Shown here one piece after another: positions 26,139 through 34,645 of a stretch of 64,000 nucleotides of DNA. Position 1 is the stretch's first letter, and each line of letters starts with the position of its first letter. The position numbers were made by a program, and so were the translations under genes. A model generated the notes under the pieces. That model was not told where the DNA came from, did not search any database, and worked only from the letters and a program-made list of their open reading frames with translations. This stretch comes from Nitrospinota bacterium. GTDB lineage: Bacteria > Nitrospinota_A > UBA7883 > JACRLM01. Where the stretch lies: assembly GCA_016208975.1 (NCBI GenBank), contig JACQXA010000004.1, positions 617,015 to 681,014 of the forward strand, read 5' to 3'.

Positions 26139-27249
26139 CCACTGAAAAGGTTACAGGAACTCCGTCCCTGATTATCCCTATTTCCACGTCGCTTCCCGGC
26201 GAGGTGGAAAGCACGAAACTTCTCAACCTCCCCGGCCCGTCCACCCGCCGCCCGTCGAAGGATACCACAATATCCCCGGCCTTCAACCCGGCCCTTTCCG
26301 CTGGAGAGCGGCGCTCTATCCCGGTCACCAGCGCCCCGGTTTCCCGGTTAAACCGTAACGACCTGGCCAAGTCCTCCGTGAGCGGCTGTAGCTTCACCCC
26401 GATCCTGCCCCGGCTAATGGAGCCTTTGGATAAAAGCTCCCTGGCCACGGCCACCGCCACAGGGGCCGGTATGGCGAAACCAATGCCGGAGCCAGGCCCG
26501 TAGATGGCAGTGTTTATGCCTACCACGCGTCCGGACATGTCGCAAAGGGGGCCGCCGCTGTCGCCGGGATTAATACTCGCGTCGGTCTGTATAAAATCCT
26601 CTATCCCCGCAAGGCCCAGTCCGGAACGGCCCAAGGCGCTTACCACGCCAAGGGATACGCTCCCCTCAAACTCGAATGGGTTGCCCACCAACGCCACAAA
26701 CTGGCCCGGCAAAACCGCCGCCGGACCGGCGAAAACCGCGGGCGGGGCCTTGGTTGCCCCCTTGGCCCGTAGCACCGCGATGTCGCTTAAGGGGTCTTTA
26801 CCCAGCAGGGTGGCGTCCTCCTCGATGGGTGAGCCGTAAATTTTCACCGTTATTTTTTTCGCGTTGGCCACCAGGTGATGATTGGTGATGATCCTTCCCT
26901 CCCGGTCCATAACCACCCCGGAGCCCACCGACTCCACCTGGTATTTGGTCTCCGCGAAGAGGGTTTGGAGCCTTTCGGCGAAGCTTCCGGGCGATTCATC
27001 CCCGGAGCCGGGCTCCTGCTCGACATAAGCGGTGACCCTGGCCACCGAGGGGCGCACTTTTTGCGCCATCAATACCCAATCGCTTTTAGCGCTCGAGTGT
27101 TGCCCGTCAACCCGGGCCGGGGCCACGGGGATGATCGAAGGCTGGGGTTTGAAAACGTTGAGGGCTATTGCAAGGCCCAGCGAAGCGCCCGCCAGAAGAG
27201 AGACGAACCTTCCAAAAGTCACACCCGGACTCCAGAGTGTATTCCGCAT
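26122..27249 (-). CDS. DegP/HtrA-like serine protease with one PDZ domain
   Basis: A 375-aa membrane-anchored or periplasmic protease. An N-terminal hydrophobic segment (about 13-32) is followed by a trypsin-like domain with catalytic His125 (ITNHHLVANA), Asp156 (DPLSDIAVL) and Ser231 (INPGDSGGPL). One PDZ domain follows (about 285-370, RIGVKLQPL...GLKAGDIVVSFDG). A single PDZ and N-terminal anchor match the DegS-like layout, so it may be a regulatory sensor rather than a general chaperone-protease. It overlaps ubiE by 31 nt upstream and glnD by 17 nt downstream. Confidence 0.9.
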   Translation of the reverse strand: MRNTLWSPGVTFGRFVSLLAGASLGLAIALNVFKPQPSIIPVAPARVDGQHSSAKSDWVLMAQKVRPSVARVTAYVEQEPGSGDESPGSFAERLQTLFAETKYQVESVGSGVVMDREGRIITNHHLVANAKKITVKIYGSPIEEDATLLGKDPLSDIAVLRAKGATKAPPAVFAGPAAVLPGQFVALVGNPFEFEGSVSLGVVSALGRSGLGLAGIEDFIQTDASINPGDSGGPLCDMSGRVVGINTAIYGPGSGIGFAIPAPVAVAVARELLSKGSISRGRIGVKLQPLTEDLARSLRFNRETGALVTGIERRSPAERAGLKAGDIVVSFDGRRVDGPGRLRSFVLSTSPGSDVEIGIIRDGVPVTFSVVVGGM

Positions 27250-27929
27250 ATACCCAACGTAAGCGGCGTGAACCGCACATCAGTGAATCCGGCTTTTTCT
27301 ATCCGGCTGGAAAATTCCGCGGGGGCCGGAAACTTGTAAACCGAGTCCGGAAGATATTCGTAGGCCGATTTCATGCCTGAGAAAATGCCGCCTACCAGGG
27401 GAAGGATCCTCGTGAAGTAAAGCCGGTAGACTTCCGCGAATAAAGGATTGGACGGCGTGGTGAACTCCAGGATAACCAGCCTGCCGCCGGGCTTTACCAC
27501 CCGCGCCATTTCATTCAGGCCCCGGTCCAGGTCGGCGAAATTCCGCGCGCCGAAAGCGCAGGTGGCCCCGTCGAACTGGGCGTCGGAATATGGAAGGTTG
27601 AGGGCGTCGGCGAACTCCACGGTTATTTTCCCGTCCAGCCCGTTCTTTTTCACTTTTTCGCGGCCGATGGTAATCATGTTGTCCGAAAAATCGCCACCGG
27701 TCACTTTCCCGGCGCCGGCCATCGCTATTTCGATGGACAGGTCCCCGGTGCCGCAGGCAACGTCCAGAAAACTGCGCCCGTCCAGGGAGCCAAGCTGGGC
27801 CACCGCCTGTTTGCGCCAGACGATGTCCACCCCCATGGAGAGCAGATGATTCAAAAAGTCGTACCGGTGGGCGATGGATGAGAACATCCTTCTAACCGCC
27901 TCGGATTTTTCCGTAACGCTGTTTTCCAT
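27219..27929 (-). CDS. ubiE: demethylmenaquinone / ubiquinone C-methyltransferase
   Basis: A 236-aa UbiE/MenG methyltransferase, last or near-last step of menaquinone synthesis. Motifs: RYDFLNHLLSMGVDIVWRK near the N-terminus, SAM motif FLDVACGTGDLSIEI, GGDFSDNMI, and the family signature FGARNFADLDRGLNEMARV. Typical length. It heads the overlapping ubiE-protease-glnD unit. Confidence 0.92.
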   Translation of the reverse strand: MENSVTEKSEAVRRMFSSIAHRYDFLNHLLSMGVDIVWRKQAVAQLGSLDGRSFLDVACGTGDLSIEIAMAGAGKVTGGDFSDNMITIGREKVKKNGLDGKITVEFADALNLPYSDAQFDGATCAFGARNFADLDRGLNEMARVVKPGGRLVILEFTTPSNPLFAEVYRLYFTRILPLVGGIFSGMKSAYEYLPDSVYKFPAPAEFSSRIEKAGFTDVRFTPLTLGICGIHSGVRV

Positions 27930-28059
27930 CGTTTAATTATCTCACAAGGCGCAGGGTGGCATAAATCTGGTTTGGCGCTGGCTGGTAAATTATAATGGAT
28001 GGGGATAATTCGAAAAAAGTCGCCCAATTTTTTTAACAACTCAATTCGTATCAAGGTTT

Positions 28060-28443
28060 ATGAGCGGTAAACAGACCTGTGAAGGATGCCCGGTTTTATG
28101 TTGCAGTTGGGTGGGAAGCCGCATCCCCGCGCCCAAAACCAAACGGGAGGAAGAAGCCATGGTCTGGCAACTGGGTTTCCACAACGTGAAGTTTGTCTGG
28201 GATGGGGAAATCTGGCACCGCTTTTTTATCACCCGGTGCAAACACTTAAACGACAATAACCTCTGCTCCATTTATCCAAAACGGAGCCATTTTTGCCGGG
28301 ATCATAACCCGCCCCATTGCGAATATTACACCAAGTGGGAAAGCAAGATTTTCGACTCGCAGGAGGAGTTGAAGCTTTATTTCCAGAAGAACGGGGCAGG
28401 CAAGAAGGAACCTCCCCCGCCTGAGGGTAAGGAAGCGGGTTAA
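28060..28443 (+). CDS. YkgJ-type Cys-cluster (zinc/iron-chelating) protein, copy 1
   Basis: A 127-aa soluble protein with the CxxC-rich signature of the YkgJ family (PF03692): CEGCPVLCC at the N-terminus, then CKHLNDNNLCSIYPKRSHFC and a late Cys in NPPHCEYY. These Cys are thought to bind a metal; the biochemical role is unknown. Pro/Lys/Glu-rich tail. A TATAAT at 27991-27996 lies upstream. It is a close paralogue of the gene that follows 122 nt downstream. Confidence 0.75.
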   Translation: MSGKQTCEGCPVLCCSWVGSRIPAPKTKREEEAMVWQLGFHNVKFVWDGEIWHRFFITRCKHLNDNNLCSIYPKRSHFCRDHNPPHCEYYTKWESKIFDSQEELKLYFQKNGAGKKEPPPPEGKEAG

Positions 28444-28472
28444 GTCCTGACAGCGCCCTTAAACCCGGGAAT

Positions 28473-28501
28473 TTGGTTTGCGAGCCTTCCTGGAATATAA
28501 T
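28473..28501 (+). promoter_or_regulatory. sigma-70 promoter for the second YkgJ gene
   Basis: TTGGTT (28473-28478), a 17-nt spacer and a perfect TATAAT (28496-28501), 64 nt before the ATG, which has AAAGGA four bases upstream. Confidence 0.55.
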
Positions 28502-28565
28502 TGCTCCCTGTCTGGCGGAATCCGGCCTGCCGATGGTCCGCCGTTAATTCAATTTAAAGGATGCT

Positions 28566-28955
28566 ATGAGCGAGAAAGCGACTTGCGAAGGGTGCACGGC
28601 TATGTGTTGCAAGGGGCTGGAGAGCCATATCCCGCCGCCCAGGACAAAACACGACAAGGAATCGCTGGTGTGGCAACTCCATTTCCACAACACCCGGTTT
28701 TTTATTCGAAGCAAACGGTGGTACAGGCTTTCCATGGGGGATTGCAGGTACCTGGACGAAAACAACCGGTGCACAATATACGCCAGAAGGCCCGATATCT
28801 GCCGGGAGCATAACCCGCCAAGCTGTGAGTACCATGGCGAGATATTTGACATAATGTTCGAAACGCCGGAAAAACTTAACCGTTATTTCCAGCGGCAGGA
28901 GCGGAAAAAGGCACAGGCCAAACCCGGTAAAAACCCGGCCAAGGGTAACGCTTAA
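28566..28955 (+). CDS. YkgJ-type Cys-cluster protein, copy 2
   Basis: A 129-aa paralogue of the preceding gene; both start MS.K.TCEGC, share VWQL.FHN in the middle and HNPP.CEY before a Lys-rich tail. Cys pattern here: CEGCTAMCC, DCRYLDENNRCTIYARRPDIC, SCEYH. The conserved spacing suggests the same metal site. The two genes have separate promoters, implying different control rather than one operon. Function unknown. Confidence 0.75.
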   Translation: MSEKATCEGCTAMCCKGLESHIPPPRTKHDKESLVWQLHFHNTRFFIRSKRWYRLSMGDCRYLDENNRCTIYARRPDICREHNPPSCEYHGEIFDIMFETPEKLNRYFQRQERKKAQAKPGKNPAKGNA

Positions 28956-29012
28956 ACGGCCGGGCTTGAACTGTCCAAAGGCCATCATTCATTGAAAGGG
29001 AGTTATTAAATA

Positions 29013-29654
29013 ATGGTTCGAAACTATGCCTCGGCCATGCTGGCCGCCATCATATCGGTCACAATGTTGATGGGCCCGGCGCTGGCTAAAGACAGCCCCA
29101 CAACCGAAACCAAAAAAACAGAAGCCAAGAGTCAGAAAAAATCAGGAAAGGACGTGAAAATGCAGGAAGTGGGCGTTATTGAAACCAAACACGGGAAGAT
29201 TGTCATAAAATTCCTGGACGATGTGGCCCCGAAACATGTGGAGAATTTCAAAAAGCTGGCCAAGGCCCACTTTTATGATGGAACCACGTTCCACCGGGTC
29301 ATCCCAGGCTTCATGATCCAGGGCGGTTGCCCCAACACCAAGGACGCCAAGGCCCGTCACACCCATGGCATGGGCGGCCCGGGTTACACCATCAACGCCG
29401 AGTTCAACGCCACTGCCCACAAGCGCGGCATCGTATCCATGGCCAGGGCGCAGGATCCAGACAGCGCTGGCTCACAATTTTTCGTATGCGTGGCCGACGC
29501 CAGGTTTTTGGACCGGCAATATTCCGCCTTCGGCGAAGTTATCGAGGGAATGGACGTGGCCGACAAGATAGTCGGTGAACCGCGTGACATGCGGGACAAC
29601 CCCACGGCGCGCATCGAGATGAAAGTGACGGTCGAGGAGCGGCCGGCCAACTGA
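29013..29654 (+). CDS. exported cyclophilin-type peptidyl-prolyl isomerase
   Basis: A 213-aa PPIase with an N-terminal signal peptide (ASAMLAAIISVTMLMGPALA) and a Lys/Thr-rich linker. The cyclophilin domain from about residue 55 has FHRVIPGFMIQGG with the catalytic Arg, MARAQDPDSAGSQFFVCV and the late YSAFGEVIEGMDV. It should catalyse proline isomerisation in periplasmic protein folding. GGGAG precedes the ATG and a strong terminator follows. Confidence 0.9.
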   Translation: MVRNYASAMLAAIISVTMLMGPALAKDSPTTETKKTEAKSQKKSGKDVKMQEVGVIETKHGKIVIKFLDDVAPKHVENFKKLAKAHFYDGTTFHRVIPGFMIQGGCPNTKDAKARHTHGMGGPGYTINAEFNATAHKRGIVSMARAQDPDSAGSQFFVCVADARFLDRQYSAFGEVIEGMDVADKIVGEPRDMRDNPTARIEMKVTVEERPAN

Positions 29655-29676
29655 CCGCTGTGCCAGTTTTGAACGG

Positions 29677-29705
29677 GGGGCGCGTGATGAACGCGCCCCT
29701 TTTTA
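29677..29705 (+). terminator. Rho-independent terminator after the cyclophilin gene
   Basis: Nine-bp perfect stem GGGGCGCGT / ACGCGCCCC with a 5-nt loop, then TTTTT. Its T run abuts the convergent gene that ends at 29703. Confidence 0.9.
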
Positions 29706-30134
29706 TTTGCCGATCAGCCTGGCCAGGAAACCTTTAGACTCGGCGCAGGATGGTTTCTTAAGGTCCTCTATCTCGCCGGGGCCCGGGGCCACCACCGAAA
29801 ATACCCACCATGGTGATGGGGAGCTTGTGGAGCATCCGGAGCCGCAATCCGCCGGGTTATATAGCTTTATCATTTTAGGGGAGCCTAAGGTGTGGACATA
29901 AGTGAACGGGAACCTGACGCTTAATGCCTTCCGGCCGCAAACGTCCTGCTTAAGCATGTTCATAGTGTCCCCCACCTGGTTTCCCATCATCCGGGCGACA
30001 TGGTTTTCCTTCCAGTCCACGGCGTAAAAACAGCCCTCCAGCGAGCAGGCCAGAGTGTCGTAATCCTCTTCCAGCAATATTCCGCTCAGCGTGCCTGTAA
30101 ACAGCCCGCCAAAAGTATATTCATGGCCGCTCAC
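29703..30134 (-). CDS. hypothetical protein overlapping ygiQ
   Basis: A 143-aa protein that I do not recognise. It begins MSGHEYTFGGLFTGTLSGIL and has several Cys (CSLEGCFY, DVCGRK, CGSGCSTSSP). There is no clear signal peptide or membrane helix. Its start overlaps the stop of the radical SAM gene by 4 nt (ATGA-type), and codon use and GC match the surroundings, so it is a real, translationally coupled gene. Function unknown. Confidence 0.6.
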   Translation of the reverse strand: MSGHEYTFGGLFTGTLSGILLEEDYDTLACSLEGCFYAVDWKENHVARMMGNQVGDTMNMLKQDVCGRKALSVRFPFTYVHTLGSPKMIKLYNPADCGSGCSTSSPSPWWVFSVVAPGPGEIEDLKKPSCAESKGFLARLIGK

Positions 30135-31993
30135 TTCTTTTTCCCTTTCGGAAATTTTCTGGCCGTTCTTTCCGCCGTGGCGGGCCTTTTGGGGCTGTTT
30201 TTCCGTTCGTACCCCACCAGTTTATTCCCTCCGTATCCTATCAAATCCTCCCGTCCGGCCATCTTGAGGGCGGCGCGCACGTCATCGGCGTTCTCCGGTT
30301 TGAAGTATTGCAGTAGCGCCCGCTGGAACCTCCGCTCCCTGTCCCCCCGGGCGGCATAAACCTTTTTCCCCGTGAGAGGGTCCACCCCTGAATAATAAAT
30401 GTCCCCCGCCAGTGTCAAAGGCGCCGGAATAAAATCCTGCACCTGCCGGGGCCGGATACTTTTTTCTTTCAGGTATATGGCCAAACCTACCTGCTCTTCT
30501 ATCCCGCAACCCGGATGGGCCGATATGAAATAGGGGACTATGTACTGCTCCAGCCCGGCTTTTTTTGAGGCGTCCAGGAACAGTTTGGAGAATCTTTCGA
30601 ACTCCTCTATCCCAGGCTTTCGCATCACCGCCAGGGTCTCGGGGTTTGAATGTTCCGGCGCCACTTTCAGCTGGCCGGAAACATGGTGGGCCGCCAGTTC
30701 CTTTATGTATTCCGGGCTCAGGTTCGCCAGGTCGTACCTTACGCCCGACGCCACGAATACTTTTTTAACACCCTTGACGCTACGGGCCTTCTTTAGCATC
30801 TCAAGCTGGGGCTTGTGGCTTGTCACCAGATTCTTGCAAACATTCGGATGGACGCACGACTCCCGCCGGCAAACCGCTTCGGCCTTCTGGTCGCCGCATT
30901 TCATGCCGTACATGTTGGCGGTTGGTCCGCCTATGTCGGATATATACCCGGCGAAATCCTTCATCTTTTTGACGGAGTCCACCTCGCGCAGGATGGATTC
31001 CTCCGACCGGCTCTGGATGGTCTTCCCCTGGTGAACGGTCAAGGCGCAGAAAGCGCATCCGCCAAAACAGCCCCGGATGGCGGTAATGGAGTGCCTTATC
31101 ATCTCGTAGGCCGGTATTTTCTCCTTGTGCGACGGATGGGGAACGCGGGTGAAAGGCAAATCGTACACCGCGTCCAGCTCTTTCGTGGAAAAAGGCCCGG
31201 CGGGCGGGTTCACCTTAAGAAACCTTTCGCCATGTTTCTGGACGAGGGTTTTGGCGCTCCATGGGTTTTGGTTCATATGTATAACCCTCGACGCCCTGGA
31301 ATATTCAAGCTTGTCGGCATGGGCGGACTCAAACGAAGGTAGCTCTATCACGTCCCGGCCAGAAATGCCTTCGGCCCCGGCCCCGGCCATCACCGCCGTG
31401 CCCCGGATGCTTGTCATCTCTTTTAGGGTCTTGCCGGACATCAGTCCTTCAACTATCTCTCCTAACGGCCGCTCGGCCATGCCGTACACGAGCATGTCCG
31501 CCTTGGAGTCCGGCAGGATGGACCTTCGCACCTTGTCGCTCCAGTAGTCGTAATGGGCGAAGCGGCGCAGGGAGGCTTCCAGCCCGCCGATGATTATTTT
31601 GGCGCCGGGGAAAAGCTCCCGCACCCTGTTGCAATAGGCGATAGTGGCCCGGGGCGGGCGTTTGCCGGATAAGCCGCCTTCGGCGTAAGCGTCGTCGGAC
31701 CGGGGTTTTTTCTGCGCCGTGTGACGCATGATCATCGAATCCAGGTTGCCTGAAGTGACACCGAAAAACATGGACGGCGCGCCCAGCTTTAAAAAATCGG
31801 CGGGATTGCCCAGGTCCGGCGCGGCTATTACGCCTACGCGAAGCCCTAGCGATTCCAGGAATCTGGCCACCACCGCCACGCCGAACGAGGGGTGGTCCAC
31901 ATAAGCGTCGCCGGTGACCAGGATTACATCCAGCGCCTCCCACCCACGGCGTTTGGCTTCTTCCAGTGTGGTGGGGATGAGATTTACATGCAT
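30131..31993 (-). CDS. YgiQ-family radical SAM protein
   Basis: A 620-aa member of the YgiQ (UPF0313) family. The N-terminal cobalamin-binding-like region runs through VNLIPTTLEEAKRRGWEALD and GDAYVDHPSFG. The radical SAM cluster is CFGGCAFCAL (Cys-x3-Cys-x2-Cys), and the C-terminal region has CGIEEQVGLAIYLKE and the Lys-rich tail. Reaction unknown. ATG 31993 matches the family N-terminus; the frame is open further but runs into a dispersed repeat. Confidence 0.88.
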   Translation of the reverse strand: MHVNLIPTTLEEAKRRGWEALDVILVTGDAYVDHPSFGVAVVARFLESLGLRVGVIAAPDLGNPADFLKLGAPSMFFGVTSGNLDSMIMRHTAQKKPRSDDAYAEGGLSGKRPPRATIAYCNRVRELFPGAKIIIGGLEASLRRFAHYDYWSDKVRRSILPDSKADMLVYGMAERPLGEIVEGLMSGKTLKEMTSIRGTAVMAGAGAEGISGRDVIELPSFESAHADKLEYSRASRVIHMNQNPWSAKTLVQKHGERFLKVNPPAGPFSTKELDAVYDLPFTRVPHPSHKEKIPAYEMIRHSITAIRGCFGGCAFCALTVHQGKTIQSRSEESILREVDSVKKMKDFAGYISDIGGPTANMYGMKCGDQKAEAVCRRESCVHPNVCKNLVTSHKPQLEMLKKARSVKGVKKVFVASGVRYDLANLSPEYIKELAAHHVSGQLKVAPEHSNPETLAVMRKPGIEEFERFSKLFLDASKKAGLEQYIVPYFISAHPGCGIEEQVGLAIYLKEKSIRPRQVQDFIPAPLTLAGDIYYSGVDPLTGKKVYAARGDRERRFQRALLQYFKPENADDVRAALKMAGREDLIGYGGNKLVGYERKNSPKRPATAERTARKFPKGKKK

Positions 31994-32050
31994 ACTAATC
32001 AATATTGTACGCCAATAACCGCTTTTTACAAGCGGAGCGTTCTGTAGGTG

Positions 32051-32193
32051 GTGTCTCAGTTTGAATCTCAAATAGTAGACAGATCCTTCACTTCGCTGGC
32101 GCTTCGTTCAGGATGGCAATGTTATCAACGGCTTTTATATTGTCATCCTGGGCGTAAGTGAAGAATCTCCCCTGTACTTTCAAACTGAGACAC
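32051..32193. repeat. 143-bp palindromic dispersed repeat, copy B
   Basis: Perfect 15-bp terminal inverted repeats: GTGTCTCAGTTTGAA (32051-32065) and its complement (32179-32193). Internally it shares the CTTCACTT/CAGGATG palindrome and the AT-rich centre GTTATCAACGGCTTTTAT with copy A. It sits between the divergent radical SAM and MarR genes, where it could affect expression of both. No obvious target-site duplication. Confidence 0.85.
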
Positions 32194-32212
32194 TGCCGTT
32201 ATGTAATGAAGC

Positions 32213-32242
32213 TTGACGCTCCTCTGGAAATAAAGCTACCAT
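32213..32242 (+). promoter_or_regulatory. promoter of the marR-cheX region
   Basis: TTGACG (32213-32218), an 18-nt spacer and TACCAT (32237-32242), 20 nt downstream of the repeat element and about 22 nt before the predicted TTG start once initiation distance is allowed for. Confidence 0.45.
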
Positions 32243-32270
32243 TTTAAAGGTTTTTGCCTTTGGTGGAAAA

Positions 32271-32720
32271 TTGCAACCTACAAGAGAATCGGAAAAGGTC
32301 GGCAAACTTGTCGACCTGATCGTGGAACGCTATCACGAGATTGAGTCCACCCTGCCGCTATTGAGCAGGGAGTTGACCCATTCCGAGCGCAAAGCGCTCA
32401 AAGTGGTGGCGGCAAAAAAACGGGTTACCATAGGCGGTATCGGCTCGGCGCTGGGCGCGCCGCCATCCACAACCACATGGCTTGTTGGGGGACTGGTTGA
32501 CCGGATGATATTCAAACGGGAGCAGGACGGCAAAGACCGGCGCAAGGTTTGGATAGAGCTGGCCGAGAAAGGCGAGAGCCTGGCCAGGCTGATGGAGCGC
32601 ATCCCGGACAGGATAGCCGCCGACATACTGTACAAGCTGGAGCCGGGGCAGAGGGAGGCTTTCACTGCGCTCGTGGATACGGCTCTTTCAAGAATTACGG
32701 GGCAGGGGGATGTAAAATGA
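32271..32720 (+). CDS. MarR-type winged-helix regulator
   Basis: A 149-aa protein. A central winged helix (about 45-110) has VTIGGIGSALGAPPSTTTWL as the recognition region and DGKDRRKVWIELAEKG as the wing, both typical of MarR; flanking helices provide the dimer interface. The start is a TTG with GGTGG four bases upstream. CheX follows 40 nt later. Ligand and targets unknown. Confidence 0.8.
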   Translation: MQPTRESEKVGKLVDLIVERYHEIESTLPLLSRELTHSERKALKVVAAKKRVTIGGIGSALGAPPSTTTWLVGGLVDRMIFKREQDGKDRRKVWIELAEKGESLARLMERIPDRIAADILYKLEPGQREAFTALVDTALSRITGQGDVK

Positions 32721-32760
32721 ACAACAGGGCAGTTTCCAATTAGAGAGGACCAGGGGGCTG

Positions 32761-33222
32761 ATGAAATCCGAGTACATTAATCCGTTTTTACAGGCTACGC
32801 TTAACGTGCTTTCCACCATGGCCAACATACAGGCCGACCCGGGGAAGCCGTACCTTAAGACCGACAAGAAATCCGTGGGCGACATATCGGGGGTCATAGG
32901 CCTTACCGGAGCGTCCCGCGGGGCCATAGTTATATCTTTCACCACCGACGCGGTGTGCAAGGTGGTGGGTAGCATGCTTGGAGAGACCTATACAGACCTT
33001 TCGCCCGACGTGCGCGACGCCGTCGGTGAGCTTACCAACATGATATCCGGCGACGCGCGCAGGCGGCTTGCTGAACTTGGCATAGTTTTCGAGGCGGGCA
33101 TACCCACCATAGTGGCCGGGAAAGGGCACGAGATAGAAAGCATCACCAAGGGGCCTGTGGTGGCCATACCCTTCACGGTGGACGGCCACATGTTCGTTGT
33201 GGAAGCCTCTTTCGAAGGTTAG
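32761..33222 (+). CDS. cheX: CheX-type chemotaxis phosphatase
   Basis: A 153-aa CheC/CheX-family protein. The phosphatase signature E-x-x-N is in VGELTNMISGDARRRL (E90, N93), and the strand and helix order fits CheX. Such proteins dephosphorylate CheY-like receivers and are often found next to other signalling genes outside che clusters. No CheY is adjacent; the receiver at 36.9 kb is the nearest canonical receiver. Confidence 0.85.
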   Translation: MKSEYINPFLQATLNVLSTMANIQADPGKPYLKTDKKSVGDISGVIGLTGASRGAIVISFTTDAVCKVVGSMLGETYTDLSPDVRDAVGELTNMISGDARRRLAELGIVFEAGIPTIVAGKGHEIESITKGPVVAIPFTVDGHMFVVEASFEG

Positions 33223-33269
33223 GCGCAAAGGCTCCACAACGCCATGCCCTCTGTTGTATCATCGTTCTG

Positions 33270-34007
33270 ATGACGCGAAATCTTGTGGCTGTGCCGGTCT
33301 ATAACGAGATAGACACGGTTAGAAGCGTGATGGAGAGGATAAGGGCCTTTCACGCGGGGGACGTGCTGGCGGTGGATGATGGCTCCACTGACGGCTCGGC
33401 GGAAGCCCTCAAAAACCTCGGCTGGCTCAAAATACTCTCCCACACCCGCAACCTGGGGTATGGGCAAAGCCTTATCGACGGCTTAAAGTACGCCATGGAC
33501 GAAGGGTACGACTTGGTGGTAACCATGGATTGCGACGAACAGCACGAACCGGCCCTGATACCCCAGATGTTCTCATCCATCGGCGGCTATGACGTGTTGT
33601 CCGGCTCGCGTTACCTGACCGAGAGGCTGGAGAACGACCCCGCCCCCGGCGACAGGCTTTCCATAAACCGCAGGATCACCGACATCATAAACCGAGTCAC
33701 CGGGTTCAACCTGACGGACTCTTTTTGCGGATTCAAATGTTACCGGGTTTCAGCCCTTCGCGCCCTTGCGCTTGACGAACCCGGATACGCCCAGCCCCTG
33801 CAATTCTGGATACAGGCTTTCAAGTTTGGCCTGTCGGTAAAAGAGGCTCCAATCCCGAGAATATATAAAAATTTAAACCGCTCCTTCGGAGCCGTTTTGG
33901 ACGACCCTGAAAAACGGTTCGAATATTACAGGCAGGTAATCGAAAAGGAGATTCAGCGATGGTCCATATCCTCGCCGTTGGGGCGCACCCGGACGACATC
34001 GAGCTAG
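33270..34007 (+). CDS. family 2 glycosyltransferase
   Basis: A 245-aa cytosolic GT2 enzyme of the dolichyl-phosphate-mannose synthase-like type. GT-A features: VAVPVYNE, VDDGSTDGSAE, and the catalytic DXD in VTMDCDEQHEP; FCGFKCYRVSALR follows. No transmembrane segment. A -10-like TATCAT ends 7 nt before the ATG, so the mRNA may be leaderless. The last 49 nt overlap the BshB1-like gene, coupling the two. Confidence 0.82.
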   Translation: MTRNLVAVPVYNEIDTVRSVMERIRAFHAGDVLAVDDGSTDGSAEALKNLGWLKILSHTRNLGYGQSLIDGLKYAMDEGYDLVVTMDCDEQHEPALIPQMFSSIGGYDVLSGSRYLTERLENDPAPGDRLSINRRITDIINRVTGFNLTDSFCGFKCYRVSALRALALDEPGYAQPLQFWIQAFKFGLSVKEAPIPRIYKNLNRSFGAVLDDPEKRFEYYRQVIEKEIQRWSISSPLGRTRTTSS

Positions 34008-34645
34008 GTTTCGGCGGCTCCATAGCCCGGTTTGTGGAAGAGGGGTTTTCTGTGGCCCTGCTGGACCTTACAAATGGCGAACCCACCCCGAAAGGGGACC
34101 CAGTGACCCGTGCGAAGGAATGCGCCCAAGCCACAGAGATCCTGGGGGTGAAAACCCGCATAACCCTGGACCTGCCCAACCGGACGCTCACCGACACGGT
34201 GGAGGCCCGTGTGAAAGTGGCGGAGGTTTACAGGGAACTGCGGCCGGAAATGATTTTCCTCCACGGCGAGACCGACGCCCACCCGGACCACATGGCCGCG
34301 TGGCAAATAGCCCACAAGGCCCGGTTCCACGCCAAGCTCACAAAGACCGATATGAAAGGTGAGCCGTGGTACCCCAAAAAAGAGTTTCTGTTCCTGGCGT
34401 CGCATCTGAACCTCCAGGTTGATCCGGCGTTCATTCTGGACGTTTCTTCCACGTTCGAAAAAAAGCTGGAAGCCGCCCGCGCCTACAAATCCCAGTTCGC
34501 CGCCAACGGCAGGGAAGAGTTCCTGATAGAGAAACTCACCGCCCACGCCTCCCATTATGGAAGCCTCATCGGCGTTAAATACGGCGAGCCTGTCATGCTC
34601 AAAGAGCCGCTGGGCCTTGCCTCCGTGCGGGACATAATTCTTTGA
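33959..34645 (+). CDS. bshB1: BshB1-like LmbE/PIG-L deacetylase
   Basis: A 228-aa zinc deacetylase. Motifs AVGAHPDDIELGFGG (His, Asp-Asp), LTNGEPTPKGDP, and HGETDAHPDHMA with the later metal His match BshB1, which deacetylates GlcNAc-malate in bacillithiol synthesis. It overlaps a GT2 gene upstream by 49 nt and a BshC-like gene downstream by 4 nt. The GT4-type BshA normally needed is not in the window, so the pathway assignment is supported by two of three steps only. Confidence 0.75.
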   Translation: MVHILAVGAHPDDIELGFGGSIARFVEEGFSVALLDLTNGEPTPKGDPVTRAKECAQATEILGVKTRITLDLPNRTLTDTVEARVKVAEVYRELRPEMIFLHGETDAHPDHMAAWQIAHKARFHAKLTKTDMKGEPWYPKKEFLFLASHLNLQVDPAFILDVSSTFEKKLEAARAYKSQFAANGREEFLIEKLTAHASHYGSLIGVKYGEPVMLKEPLGLASVRDIIL

